A DNA stretch of 14,880 bases, taken from positions 529-15,408 of the forward strand of contig DYIH01000018.1 of the NCBI GenBank assembly GCA_020723785.1. The letters run 5' to 3'. Under the pieces are notes generated by a model. That model did no database searches. It saw only the letters and a program-made list of their open reading frames with translations, and was not told where the DNA came from. The position numbers and the translations under genes are program-made. Within the stretch, counting starts at the first letter, position 1. Every line of letters starts with the position of its first letter. Source of the stretch: Thermaerobacter marianensis. GTDB taxonomy: Bacteria > Bacillota > Sulfobacillia > DYIH01. Below are positions 7,613 through 14,678 of this stretch, piece by piece.

Positions 7613-7642
7613 TTGTGTTCAATCGGGCCGATGTGCTATGCT
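7613..7642 (+). promoter_or_regulatory. Probable promoter of the tRNA-Ser(GCU)/tRNA-Arg/tadA cluster
   Basis: TTGTGT at 7613-7618 and TATGCT at 7637-7642 are 18 nt apart; the -10 is preceded by a TGC extension. The first tRNA starts 31 nt further on. Confidence 0.5.
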
Positions 7643-7673
7643 ATCTAGCGCGCTGTTGCTCGGCTCATCCTGC

Positions 7674-7768
7674 GGAGAGATACCCAAGAGGCCGAAGGGG
7701 CGGGTTTGCTAAACCTGTAGGCGGAGGTTTCCCTCCGCGCGAGGGTTCGAATCCCTCTCTCTCCGCCA
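7674..7768 (+). tRNA. tRNA-Ser(GCU)
   Basis: The acceptor GGAGAGA (7674-7680) pairs with TCTCTCC (7758-7764), followed by G and an encoded CCA. The anticodon GCT is at 7708-7710 in the stem CGGGT/ACCTG. The variable arm is long (GGCGGAGG-TTT-CCCTCCGC) and the T arm is GAGGG-TTCGAAT-CCCTC. Confidence 0.97.
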
Positions 7769-7795
7769 TCTCAATGACTTTAATGACGAGTTTGG

Positions 7796-7872
7796 GCGCC
7801 CTTAGCTCAGCGGATCAGAGCGACTGACTACGGATCAGTAGGTCGGGGGTTCGAATCCTCCAGGGCGCGCCA
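7796..7872 (+). tRNA. tRNA-Arg(ACG)
   Basis: The acceptor GCGCCCT (7796-7802) pairs with AGGGCGC (7862-7868), with encoded CCA at 7870-7872. The anticodon ACG is at 7830-7832 in the stem ACTGA/TCAGT. The T stem GGGGG/CCTCC has one G-U pair. A34 of this tRNA is the classical target of TadA, whose gene follows at 8159. Confidence 0.96.
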
Positions 7873-7907
7873 CTTTTTGCAGGCGAGGGTTCAACTCGCG
7901 GAGGCGC

Positions 7908-8016
7908 GTCAAAACGGTCCGGATGCAAGGCGCCGAGGAGCGAGGAGTGAGGCGTACTCAATGGTACGCCGCAATGACGAGCGACGAAGGCAACGCGGCA
8001 GATGAGCCGTTTTCAC
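7908..8016 (+). repeat. Long imperfect palindromic repeat element between two tRNA genes
   Basis: About 109 nt fill the gap between tRNA-Arg(ACG) and tRNA-Arg(CCU). The ends are inverted (AAAACGG at 7911-7917 and CCGTTTT at 8007-8013), the sub-terminal parts GGATGC and GCAGAT are near complements, and the centre GGCGTAC-TCAATG-GTACGCC (7951-7970) is a perfect inverted repeat. The arms contain purine-rich GAGCGAGGAG and GACGAGCGACGA stretches. From memory, very similar sequences are dispersed in genomes of anaerobes such as Desulfotomaculum-type Firmicutes and Deltaproteobacteria. It probably represents a REP/MITE-like mobile palindrome. No protein is encoded. Confidence 0.7.
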
Positions 8017-8027
8017 GCACCGCATTT

Positions 8028-8105
8028 GCGCCCGTAGCTCAGCAGGATAGAGCGAGAGCGTCCTAAGCTCTGTCGTCGGGGGTTCGAGTCCCTCCGGGCG
8101 CACCA
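8028..8105 (+). tRNA. tRNA-Arg(CCU)
   Basis: The acceptor GCGCCCG (8028-8034) pairs with CGGGCGC (8095-8101), discriminator A, encoded CCA at 8103-8105. The anticodon CCT is at 8062-8064 in the stem AGAGC/GCTCT, so it reads AGG codons. tadA begins 53 nt later. Confidence 0.96.
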
Positions 8106-8158
8106 GCGTTGTTCACCACACCTTGGGGCCGCTTTCCCGGCGGTTGGGAGCGGTGGCC

Positions 8159-8629
8159 ATGGATGCCGACCAGGCGCGCAGCGCCGACGAAGCGTTCATG
8201 AGGGAGGCGCTGGCCGAGGCGCGGGCGGCCGCCGGGCAGGGCGAGGTGCCGGTCGGGGCGGTGGTCGTCCTGGCCGGCGAGATCATCGGTCGCGGTCGCA
8301 ACCTGCGCGAGACGACCGGTGACCCGACGGCCCACGCCGAGATGGTGGCCATCCGGGAAGCCGCCGGGCGGGTCGGTTGCTGGCGGCTGGAGGGTGCCAC
8401 TCTGTACGTTACCCTGGAACCCTGCGCCATGTGCGCGGGGGCCATGGTGCTGGCCCGCATCCGGCGGCTGGTCTACGGCGCCCGCGATCCCAAGGCCGGG
8501 GCGGCCGGTTCGTTGATGGACATCGTCCGGGACCGGCGGCTGAACCATCGGCTCGAGGTGACCGAGGGCGTCCTGGAGGCCGACTGCGGCGGGATCCTGC
8601 GGGAATTCTTCCGCTGCCGGCGGCAATGA
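8159..8629 (+). CDS. tadA: tRNA adenosine(34) deaminase TadA
   Basis: TadA deaminates A34 of tRNA-Arg(ACG) to inosine so that one tRNA reads CGU, CGC and CGA. The 156-residue protein has the zinc deaminase signature: HAE at 59-61 (PTAHAEMVAI), where His59 binds zinc and Glu61 shuttles the proton, and PCAMC at 88-92 with zinc ligands Cys89 and Cys92. The substrate-side loop VPVGAVVV and the helix NLRETTGDPTAH are typical of the family. ATG 8159 is preferred because GGGAG (8146-8150) stands 8 nt upstream; the in-frame GTG 8153 is only 2 nt from that site, and TTG 8123 is far from any. It lies behind tRNA-Arg(ACG), its own substrate, and 13 nt before tRNA-Ser(CGA). The same tadA-scr-dnaX order occurs in B. 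subtilis. Confidence 0.96.
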   Translation: MDADQARSADEAFMREALAEARAAAGQGEVPVGAVVVLAGEIIGRGRNLRETTGDPTAHAEMVAIREAAGRVGCWRLEGATLYVTLEPCAMCAGAMVLARIRRLVYGARDPKAGAAGSLMDIVRDRRLNHRLEVTEGVLEADCGGILREFFRCRRQ

Positions 8630-8642
8630 GTGGGTGCAGCGC

Positions 8643-8730
<88 letters not shown>

Positions 8731-8761
8731 TTTTCCCCGTTTACCCCATACACAAACCGCC

Positions 8762-8790
8762 TTGAAGGCGGATATCGGCCATGCTATGAT
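8762..8790 (+). promoter_or_regulatory. Promoter of tRNA-Ser(GGA) and the SRP RNA
   Basis: TTGAAG at 8762-8767 and TATGAT at 8785-8790 are exactly 17 nt apart, with a TGC extension before the -10. The tRNA begins 11 nt later and the SRP RNA 14 nt after that, so one transcript may give both. A 15-nt palindrome, CCGCCTTGAAGGCGG (8757-8771), covers the -35 box. Confidence 0.65.
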
Positions 8791-8800
8791 TTTCCCGCGC

Positions 8801-8890
8801 GGAAGGGTGCGAGAGCGGATTAATCGGCACGCCTGGAGAGCGTGTGTACGGGCAACCGTACCGAGGGTTCGAATCCCTCCCCTTCCGCCA
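8801..8890 (+). tRNA. tRNA-Ser(GGA)
   Basis: The acceptor GGAAGGG (8801-8807) pairs with CCCTTCC (8880-8886), then G and encoded CCA. The anticodon GGA is at 8835-8837 in the stem CACGC/GCGTG. The variable arm is GTACGG-GCAA-CCGTAC and the T arm GAGGG-TTCGAAT-CCCTC. With the UGA, GCU and CGA genes it completes the serine set. Confidence 0.97.
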
Positions 8891-8903
8891 GCGAGTTTAT
8901 TTT

Positions 8904-9172
8904 GGCCGTGCTGGACGGGGAGGTAGCGGTGCCCTGTACCCGCAATCCGCTGTAGCGGGGTCGACCGCCTGCCCGAGGGGCCTCCTTGTGGGGACCGGCC
9001 GGAACAAGTGGCGTTGAAGATCTGGTCTTGCGCAACGAAAGCCTGTGAACCCCGCCAGGTCCGGGAGGAAGCAACGGTAAGCAGTGACTTTTGTGTGCCG
9101 CAAGGTTGCCGGGCCGGAGTCAACTGTTCCGCAACCGCCCGGAAGGGGACATCGACGGCAGGCTGCACGGCC
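8904..9172 (+). ncRNA. ffs: Signal recognition particle RNA, large Gram-positive type (scRNA, 6S-like SRP RNA)
   Basis: This RNA binds Ffh and targets nascent membrane proteins. The ends pair (GGCCGTGC at 8904-8911 with GCACGGCC at 9165-9172). The 5' domain has the conserved GGGGAGGTAGCGGTGCCCTG and an AATCCGCTGTAGCGGGG stretch, typical of the Alu-like domain in Firmicutes. The Ffh-binding helix 8 is unmistakable at about 9055-9082: CCAGGTCCGGGAGGAAGCAA and then CGGTAAG, with a GGGA tetraloop (GNRA type) where GGAA is more usual. The length of about 269 nt agrees with the B. subtilis scRNA and not with the short 4.5S RNA of enterobacteria. Exact ends are inferred from pairing. dnaX follows, as in B. 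subtilis. Confidence 0.93.
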
Positions 9173-9177
9173 GTTTT

Positions 9178-9202
9178 GGGGGCTCCTCGGAGCCCCTTTT
9201 TC
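9178..9202 (+). terminator. Rho-independent terminator of the SRP RNA
   Basis: GGGGCTCC (9179-9186) pairs perfectly with GGAGCCCC (9189-9196) around a 2-nt gap, followed by TTTTTC. It lies 6 nt behind the end of the SRP RNA. I see no clear new promoter between it and dnaX, so dnaX may depend partly on read-through. Confidence 0.9.
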
Positions 9203-9283
9203 AGTCCGGCCGCCCGCCTGGAGAGTAGCGGAGGAGTTTTCCGGTCCGCCGCGAATTCCATGGCGAAGGAGGAGGTGGGAGGA

Positions 9284-11170
9284 GTGGCCAGCGGAGCCGA
9301 CCAACTGACCGCCTCGACGCCGGTTCCGCCCGGTTCCGCCGGGCATTTGGCCCTCTACCGGGCGTGGCGCCCGCAGCGGTTCGGCGACGTGGTGGGCCAG
9401 GAGCACGTCACCCGCACCCTCCGCAACGCCCTGGCCGCCGGGCGGGTGGGTCACGCCTACCTGTTCAGCGGGCCCCGGGGAACGGGCAAGACCTCGGTGG
9501 CCAAGATCCTGGCCCGGGCCGTCAACTGCCTGGAGCCCGCATCCGGCGAGCCGTGCGACCGGTGCGAGCCCTGCCGCTCCATCGCCGGCGGCCGTTCCCT
9601 GGACGTGCTGGAGATCGACGCCGCGTCCCACCGGGGCATCGAGGAGATACGCGACCTGCGCGAGAAGGTCAAGTATTCGCCGGCGGCCTGCCGGACCAAG
9701 GTGTATATCATCGACGAGGTCCACATGTTGACCTCGGAGGCGTTCAACGCCCTCCTGAAGACCCTGGAGGAGCCGCCGACCCACGCCCTGTTCATCCTGG
9801 CCACCACCGAGGCCCACAAGATCCCGGTGACCATCCTCTCCCGCTGCCAGCGCTTCGATTTTCACCGGCTGGGCGAACGCGAGATCGTCGGGCGGCTGCG
9901 CGAGGTGTGCGGGGCGCTGGGAGTGGAGGCGGAAGACGCAGCCCTCTTCGAGATGGCGCGCCGTGCCGAGGGCGGCCTGCGCGACGCCCTGAGCCTGCTG
10001 GACCAATGCCTGGCCTTCGCCGGCGACCGGCTGACCCGCGAACACCTGCGCGAACTGCTGGGCACGGCCGAGGAGGCGCTCCTCTCCGCGCTTGCCGACG
10101 CCTTGGCGGACGGCGACGCGGCCGCGCTGCTGGGCTGGGTGGACCGCCTTGACCGCGAGGGCAAGGACCTCCGCCAAGTCGTGCAGGACCTGATCGCCCT
10201 GCACCGGGACCTGCTGTTCATCAAGGTGACGCCCGCGGACGGGGCCGGCGGGGATGCGGCCGAATGGCGGCGGGCGACCCTGGGGGAGCAGGCCGTCAGG
10301 CTGACGCTCCCCCACCTCCTCCGCGCCCTGGAGGGGCTGGCCCGCCTGGAGAGCGACCTGCGCTGGTCGACCCAGCCGCGGCTAACGCTGGAGGTGGGGC
10401 TCCTGGGGATCGCCATGGACCCGAGGCCGCCGCGGCCGGCCAAGGGGGACGGATCACCCGCCGGGGCTCCGCCGGAGTTGGCGGCCGCCCCGGCGCCGGC
10501 GCCGAGGGAGGCATCCCCGCGTGCCGTGTCCCGTCCCGCGCGGGTGGCTGGCTCCGCAACGGCCCTCCCGGCGCCGCCCGCCGTCCCGCCGGACCCCGGC
10601 GCGCCCCCGGCGGCCTCCACGCCGGTTGCCCCCGCGTCGGCTGCGGCGCCGGTCGGCGATCTCCAGGCGACCTGGCGCGCCGTGATCGAACGGATCAAGA
10701 AGCAACGTCGTGCACTGTCAGCCCTGCTGGAACCGGCCCGCCCCGTTGCCCTGGATGGTAACCGGTTGGTCCTGGCCTTTGGCCCGAAGTGGGATTTCCA
10801 CCGCGAAGGGGTGGCCAAGCCGTCCAATCGTTCATTCATCGAGCAGATACTGCGTGAGGTTGTGGGAGCCCCCGTGGTCCTCCGCTGCATTCTCGACGCG
10901 CAGCCGCCTGGCGACGACCACGTTCCGGAAGCCGGCGAACCGGCCCTCGTTCCGAATCCGGCCGCAAAGGCCGCACTGGCGTCGGACGCGTTCGCTCCCG
11001 CCGGACCCCTGCCGGCGCCGCCCGAGGCACAAGCGCCGGAGCCGCCAGGCGCGCTCGACGGGACCGCCCCGGACGGCGGCGCCGATGACCCGTTGCTCCA
11101 GGGGGCCCTGGCATTGTTCGGCGGCGAGATCATCGAATTGGATAGGGGAAAGGCATCCGGGGAGGAGTGA
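9284..11170 (+). CDS. dnaX: DNA polymerase III subunits gamma/tau
   Basis: DnaX is the ATPase of the clamp loader that places the beta clamp on DNA. The 628-residue protein shows the family entry LYRAWRPQRFGDVVGQEHV, Walker A GPRGTGKT at 63-70, a zinc module with Cys82, 91, 94 and 97, Walker B DEVHML at 144-149 and the sensor-1 SRCQRF. Domain III follows to about residue 385, then an Ala/Pro-rich linker (about 390-460), and a conserved C-terminal block beginning WRAVIERIKKQRRALSALLE, as in Gram-positive tau proteins. GTG 9284 is chosen because AAGGAGGAGG ends 8 nt before it; the in-frame ATG 9260 has no ribosome site, and the frame further upstream runs through the SRP RNA. I see no A-rich slippery site for a short gamma form. 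ebfC begins 6 nt after the stop. Confidence 0.96.
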   Translation: MASGADQLTASTPVPPGSAGHLALYRAWRPQRFGDVVGQEHVTRTLRNALAAGRVGHAYLFSGPRGTGKTSVAKILARAVNCLEPASGEPCDRCEPCRSIAGGRSLDVLEIDAASHRGIEEIRDLREKVKYSPAACRTKVYIIDEVHMLTSEAFNALLKTLEEPPTHALFILATTEAHKIPVTILSRCQRFDFHRLGEREIVGRLREVCGALGVEAEDAALFEMARRAEGGLRDALSLLDQCLAFAGDRLTREHLRELLGTAEEALLSALADALADGDAAALLGWVDRLDREGKDLRQVVQDLIALHRDLLFIKVTPADGAGGDAAEWRRATLGEQAVRLTLPHLLRALEGLARLESDLRWSTQPRLTLEVGLLGIAMDPRPPRPAKGDGSPAGAPPELAAAPAPAPREASPRAVSRPARVAGSATALPAPPAVPPDPGAPPAASTPVAPASAAAPVGDLQATWRAVIERIKKQRRALSALLEPARPVALDGNRLVLAFGPKWDFHREGVAKPSNRSFIEQILREVVGAPVVLRCILDAQPPGDDHVPEAGEPALVPNPAAKAALASDAFAPAGPLPAPPEAQAPEPPGALDGTAPDGGADDPLLQGALALFGGEIIELDRGKASGEE

Positions 11171-11176
11171 GGGCCG

Positions 11177-11503
11177 GTGTTCAACATCAACAAGATGATG
11201 CAGCAGGTCCAGAAGATGCAGAAGGACATGGCCAGGCTCCAGGAAGAACTGGCCGGAAAGACGGTGGAAGCCACCGCCGGCGGCGGCATGGTGCGCGTTG
11301 TCTGCAACGGCAAGCAGGATCTGCTCGGCCTGGAGATCCAGAAGGAGGCCGTCGACCCCGAAGACGTGGAGATGCTGCAGGACATGATCCTGGCCGCGGT
11401 CAACGAGGGCCTGCGCAAGTCCCGGGAGATGGCGGCGGCGGAGATGGCCAAGGTGACGGGGGGCTTGTCCCTGCCGGGCATGCCCGGCCTGCCGCCCCTA
11501 TAA
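11177..11503 (+). CDS. ebfC: Nucleoid-associated protein, YbaB/EbfC family (YaaK)
   Basis: This 108-residue protein is a member of the YbaB/EbfC family of small dimeric DNA-binding proteins that often sit between dnaX and recR. It starts NINKMMQQVQKMQKDMARLQ, a helix that forms the coiled arm of the dimer, continues with the conserved strand region VEATAGGGMVRVVCNGKQDL, and ends with a helix and a short GMPGLPPL tail, as in homologues. GTG 11177 has GGAGG from the end of dnaX (about 11160-11165) upstream. The gene is 6 nt from dnaX and so should be translated from the same message. Its TAA stop is the first part of the second copy of a 43-nt repeat. Confidence 0.95.
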   Translation: MFNINKMMQQVQKMQKDMARLQEELAGKTVEATAGGGMVRVVCNGKQDLLGLEIQKEAVDPEDVEMLQDMILAAVNEGLRKSREMAAAEMAKVTGGLSLPGMPGLPPL

Positions 11504-11543
11504 CCATGAAAAGGCCGCCGCAAACCCCTTGAGCCAGCCACGG
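11501..11543 (+). repeat. 43-nt dispersed repeat, copy 2
   Basis: It matches 1542-1584 in 39 of 43 bases and again begins at a stop codon, here TAA of ebfC. GGCCGCC (11513-11519) pairs with GGCGGCC (11550-11556) across a 30-nt loop, followed by GGTTTGTTT. This copy could therefore act as a weak terminator behind dnaX-ebfC. A frame ATG 11506 to TGA 11530 would encode MKRPPQTP; copy 1 has the related KKRPPQAP. Confidence 0.7.
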
Positions 11544-11759
11544 TGATAAGGCGGCCGGTTTGTTTCGGCGTCCCTCCGAGGGAGGCGCGGGCAATAGGAC
11601 CACCTCTATCCCGGGCGGCACCCCCGTGATGTGGGAAGGACCGTCCGGCGATGTTCGCCCCCTCCCGGGGTGCGATCCCCCGTCGTAAGTCGGGAACGCT
11701 GTTCGCCCGGCGTTATGGCGTGTGCAATAAAACGCCATAGAGAAAGGAACGGTGTTGTC
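11544..11759 (+). other. recR leader region without a recognised element
   Basis: After the repeat, about 215 nt precede recR. I see a small hairpin CCTCC-GAG-GGAGG near 11573-11585 and an inverted repeat TATGGCG (11714-11720) with CGCCATA (11733-11739) around a 12-nt AT-rich loop, just before the recR ribosome site. There is no clear promoter, known riboswitch or protein. Such a gap is longer than usual, since ebfC and recR are often nearly adjacent. Confidence 0.4.
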
Positions 11760-12356
11760 TTGTACTACGCGGCACCCATCGCCCGCCTGGTCGAGGAACT
11801 GGGCCGCCTGCCCGGAGTCGGGCCCAAGACGGCCCAGCGCCTGGCTTTCCACCTGCTCTTCGCCCCGCGCGAGGAGGTGGAGCGCCTCGCCAGGGCCATG
11901 CTGGACGCCAAGGAGCAGGTGCGCCACTGCTCCACCTGCTGGAACCTGACCGACGCCGACCCCTGCGAGATCTGCGCCAACCCCCACCGGGATGGTTCAC
12001 TGGTCTGCGTCGTCGAGGAGCCCAGGGACGTGGTTGCCATGGAAAAGACCCGGGAGTTCCATGGCCGCTACCACGTCCTGCAGGGAGCCATCTCCCCCCT
12101 GGAGGGCGTCGGCCCCGAGAAGCTCAGGATCAAGGAGCTCCTCTCCCGGCTCGGCGGCGGCGAAGTCAAGGAGGTCATCCTGGCCACCAACCCCGACGTG
12201 GAGGGGGAAGCCACCGCCCTTTACCTGGCCCGCCTCCTCAAGCCGCTGGGCGTACGCGTCACCCGCATCGCCCGCGGCCTGCCGGAGGGCGGCGACCTGG
12301 ACTACGTCGACGAAATCACCCTTTCCCGCGCCCTGGAGGGCCGTCGCGAGGTCTGA
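11760..12356 (+). CDS. recR: Recombination mediator protein RecR
   Basis: RecR works with RecO (and RecF) to load RecA on gapped DNA. The 198-residue length is that of the family. The N-terminus YYAAPIARLVEELGRLPGVG with PKTAQRLAFHLL is the helix-hairpin-helix part, followed by a four-Cys zinc module (Cys57, 60, 69, 72; HCSTCWNLTDADPCEIC), a Toprim domain starting LVCVVEEPRDVVAMEKT, and the ATNPDVEGEATALYLARLL block. TTG 11760 is the start that fits the family N-terminus; AAAGGA lies 11 nt upstream. An in-frame ATG at 11715 sits inside a hairpin and would add 15 residues not found in homologues. Confidence 0.96.
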   Translation: MYYAAPIARLVEELGRLPGVGPKTAQRLAFHLLFAPREEVERLARAMLDAKEQVRHCSTCWNLTDADPCEICANPHRDGSLVCVVEEPRDVVAMEKTREFHGRYHVLQGAISPLEGVGPEKLRIKELLSRLGGGEVKEVILATNPDVEGEATALYLARLLKPLGVRVTRIARGLPEGGDLDYVDEITLSRALEGRREV

Positions 12357-12426
12357 AAGGTATAGCGGCCGACTCATCTGGATACCTTAGGCATTAAGAA
12401 CCGCCGCGGTATCGGGAGAGATGGCC

Positions 12427-12693
12427 ATGAAGGAGCGCCTTTCGCGGCTCCTGCAGAAAGTATCCCAGCGCCCACCCTCCGGGGAGGGACCTGTCGAAGG
12501 GATTCCGCTGAACTACCCCGAACTGGTCACCCGGGCCCGCGAGGAATGGCTGGCCGCCAGGGCTCTCTTCGAAAACGTCTCGGACCCGGACCTGGTGGAC
12601 CACGCCATCCACCTCATCACCGCCACCGAAAAGAAGTACGCTTACCTGCTGCGCCAGGCCAAGGCCGACGGCGCCGCCGGGGACATCTACTGA
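12427..12693 (+). CDS. yaaL: YaaL-like protein (DUF2508)
   Basis: This small soluble protein of 88 residues matches the YaaL family of unknown function that follows recR in Firmicutes. Visible features are a basic amphipathic start KERLSRLLQKVSQ, a central helix EEWLAARALFENVSDPDLVD and a final helix HAIHLITATEKKYAYLLRQA. ATG 12427 has GGGAG (12414-12418) 8 nt upstream; an alternative ATG 12421, which adds two residues, is only 2 nt away from that site. In Bacillus the next gene is bofA, an inhibitor of pro-sigma-K processing. No bofA is seen here; gltX follows instead. Confidence 0.85.
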   Translation: MKERLSRLLQKVSQRPPSGEGPVEGIPLNYPELVTRAREEWLAARALFENVSDPDLVDHAIHLITATEKKYAYLLRQAKADGAAGDIY

Positions 12694-12759
12694 ACACGCC
12701 CCCCAACCGCCTTCCACTATCGTCGGCACGGAGACGTCGGTTTTCTTTTGGCCCAGTTT

Positions 12760-12768
12760 TGCTATGAT
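12760..12768 (+). promoter_or_regulatory. Extended -10 promoter candidate for gltX
   Basis: TGCTATGAT at 12760-12768 combines a TGn extension with a good -10, but no matching -35 is present at 16-18 nt. It lies about 110 nt before gltX. That leader has several short GC-rich hairpins (for example ACCC/GGGT near 12843-12855) but no T-box signature or leader peptide that I can recognise. Confidence 0.5.
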
Positions 12769-12880
12769 AGCTGAGAACGGATGTTGAACCCACCCAGGCC
12801 GATATTCAGCCTGTGGTATCCCGTCGTCGCGGCGCCTTCCCGACCCTTCGCGGGTTAGACAGGCGCGGCAGGAGGAGCCT

Positions 12881-14365
12881 ATGGCCCAAAGCGGCGTGCG
12901 CGTACGATTCGCCCCCAGCCCGACCGGGTACCTGCACATCGGCGGCGCCCGGACGGCGCTGTTCAACTGGCTTTTTGCCCGGCTCCACGGAGGGTCCTTC
13001 ATCCTCCGCATCGAGGACACCGACCAGGAGCGCTCCACCGAGGCATCGGCCCGCGCCATCACCGACATGCTGGCCTGGATCGGCCTCGACTGGGACGAGG
13101 GGCCCGGCAAGGGCGGCCCCCACGGCCCCTACTTCCAGTCCGAGCGGCGCGAACTCTACAGGCGGGAGGCGGAGCGGCTTCTGGCGGCCGGCCGGGCCTA
13201 CCCCTGCTACTGCACGCGCGAGGAGTTGGAGGCTCGCCGCGAGGAGGCCCGGCGCCAGGGCCTGCCGCCCCGCTACGATGGCCGCTGCCGTCAGCTGACC
13301 GTCGCGCGGCGCCGCGATCTGGAGGCCGCCGGCCGCCAGCCGGCCCTGCGCGTCGTGGCCCCCACCGAGGGGAGCATCGTCGTCGACGACCTGATCCGCG
13401 GCGCCGTCACCTTTGAGAACGTCAAGGTCATGGACGACTTCATCATCATGAAGTCGGACGGCATGCCGGCCTACAACTTCGCCTGCGTCGTGGACGATGC
13501 CCGGATGCGCATCTCCCACGTCATACGGGCTGAGGAACACCTGTCCAACACGCCCAAGCAGGTCGTGATCTACCGGGCCCTGGGCTACGACCTGCCCCGC
13601 TTCGCCCACGTTCCGATGATCCTCGCCCCGGACCGTTCCAAGCTCAGCAAGCGCCACGGGGCGGTGGCCTGCGAGGAGTTCCGCGACGCCGGCTACCTGC
13701 CGGAGGCAATCGTCAACTACCTGGCCCTGCTTGGCTGGTCACCGGGCGACGACCGGGAGATCCTCTCCGTCGAAGAGATCATCCGCCTCTTCTCCCTGGA
13801 CCGGGTGAACAGGACGGCCGCCATCTACGACGTGGAGAAGCTCACCTGGATGAACGCCAAGTACCTGCACGCCATGGACCTTGACGAACTGGCCGGCCGG
13901 GTCCTTCCGTTCCTGGAGGCGGCGGGATTCGACACCGCCGGCATATCCCGGGATTGGCTTAAGGCGCTCCTCGCCGTGGGGCGCGATCGCCTCCGCACCC
14001 TGGGTGAGCTGCCCGACCTGCTGCGTTATTTCTTCGAAGCCCCCGAAGCGTATGAAGAAAAGGGGATGCGGAAATATTTCAAGCCGGGCGTCGACGCGCT
14101 GCTGGCCGAGGCCAAGGCTGTGCTGGCGGCCGTCGACCCCTTCACCGTCGAGGCGGTGGAGGCCGCCTACCGCGGCCTGGCCGAACGGCTGGGGGTCGGC
14201 GCCGGCCAGCTGATCCACCCGACGCGGCTGGCCCTGACCGGCCGGACCATCGGCCCCGGCCTCTTCGACATCATCGTCCTGCTCGGCCGCGAAGAAAGCC
14301 TGCGCCGTCTGCAGACAGCCATCGATTTCATCAACGCCAGCGCACACAACGAAGCGCTTACCTAG
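12881..14365 (+). CDS. gltX: Glutamyl-tRNA synthetase (probably non-discriminating)
   Basis: GluRS charges tRNA-Glu with glutamate and, in organisms without GlnRS, also mischarges tRNA-Gln, which GatCAB then amidates. The 494-residue class I synthetase starts VRVRFAPSPTGYLHIGGART with the HIGH-type motif HIGG at 19-22. IEDTDQERS follows, then a CYC...C cluster (Cys109, 111, 136) at the place of the zinc site, and the KMSKS-type loop KLSKR at 254-258. The anticodon-binding part runs from about 320 to the end. ATG 12881 has AGGAGG at 12870-12875. tRNA-Gln and tRNA-Glu genes follow within 270 nt, which fits an enzyme acting on both, but non-discrimination is inferred from lineage and neighbours, not from residues I can prove. 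Confidence 0.96.
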   Translation: MAQSGVRVRFAPSPTGYLHIGGARTALFNWLFARLHGGSFILRIEDTDQERSTEASARAITDMLAWIGLDWDEGPGKGGPHGPYFQSERRELYRREAERLLAAGRAYPCYCTREELEARREEARRQGLPPRYDGRCRQLTVARRRDLEAAGRQPALRVVAPTEGSIVVDDLIRGAVTFENVKVMDDFIIMKSDGMPAYNFACVVDDARMRISHVIRAEEHLSNTPKQVVIYRALGYDLPRFAHVPMILAPDRSKLSKRHGAVACEEFRDAGYLPEAIVNYLALLGWSPGDDREILSVEEIIRLFSLDRVNRTAAIYDVEKLTWMNAKYLHAMDLDELAGRVLPFLEAAGFDTAGISRDWLKALLAVGRDRLRTLGELPDLLRYFFEAPEAYEEKGMRKYFKPGVDALLAEAKAVLAAVDPFTVEAVEAAYRGLAERLGVGAGQLIHPTRLALTGRTIGPGLFDIIVLLGREESLRRLQTAIDFINASAHNEALT

Positions 14366-14406
14366 GCGGGCGGCGTCTTTAATCGGTAACGGCGACAAAT
14401 GGGAGC

Positions 14407-14435
14407 TTGCGCACTGAAAACGCCTTTGCTATAAT
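14407..14435 (+). promoter_or_regulatory. Promoter of the tRNA-Gln/tRNA-Glu pair
   Basis: TTGCGC at 14407-14412 and a consensus TATAAT at 14430-14435 are exactly 17 nt apart, and TGC precedes the -10. tRNA-Gln starts 31 nt downstream. The pair is thus transcribed separately from gltX. Confidence 0.75.
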
Positions 14436-14465
14436 CACCTGTGCTGATACCGGCGGAAGTTTCGC

Positions 14466-14539
14466 TGGGGGATCGTCTAACGGTAGGACCCATGACTCTG
14501 GATCATGTTGTCCTGGTTCGAATCCAGGTCCCCCAGCCA
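14466..14539 (+). tRNA. tRNA-Gln(CUG)
   Basis: The acceptor TGGGGGA (14466-14472) pairs with TCCCCCA (14529-14535), then G and encoded CCA. The U1-A72 end is typical for tRNA-Gln. The anticodon CTG is at 14498-14500 in the stem CATGA/TCATG; the T arm is CCTGG-TTCGAAT-CCAGG. Confidence 0.97.
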
Positions 14540-14555
14540 AGTCTCATCAGAAGAT

Positions 14556-14631
14556 GCCGGATTCGTCTAGAGGCCTAGGACGCCGCCCTCTCACGGCGGT
14601 AACAGGGGTTCGAATCCCCTATCCGGTACCA
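14556..14631 (+). tRNA. tRNA-Glu(CUC)
   Basis: The acceptor GCCGGAT (14556-14562) pairs with ATCCGGT (14621-14627) with a G-U first pair, then A and encoded CCA. The anticodon CTC is at 14590-14592 in the stem CCGCC/GGCGG. The T arm is AGGGG-TTCGAAT-CCCCT. It should be cotranscribed with tRNA-Gln, 16 nt upstream. Confidence 0.96.
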
Positions 14632-14678
14632 AGTGTTGTTGGGGTCTCCGTTGCTTACCAGGCTCAGCGGGGTGAAAT

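Noticed and set aside
7549..7827. Open frames across the tRNA genes (for example 7549-7827 and 8662-9261)
   Set aside because: They run through clear tRNA or SRP RNA genes and show no protein family pattern.
10690..10720. Programmed frameshift in dnaX for a short gamma subunit
   Set aside because: The AAGAAGCAAC stretch is not a slippery A6-7 heptamer and no stem follows at the right distance.
9862..11541. 559-codon open frame on the minus strand opposite dnaX
   Set aside because: It lies over conserved dnaX and ebfC coding sequence and encodes a low-complexity Ser/Arg/Pro-rich string.
12701..12750. Terminator behind yaaL
   Set aside because: CGTCGG occurs twice as a direct, not inverted, repeat; the only inverted pair is five bases with a long loop, so the T-rich stretch alone does not support it.
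12769..12880. T-box leader before gltX
   Set aside because: I find no T-box core sequence (AGGGTGG-type) and no specifier-loop architecture; only short GC hairpins are present.
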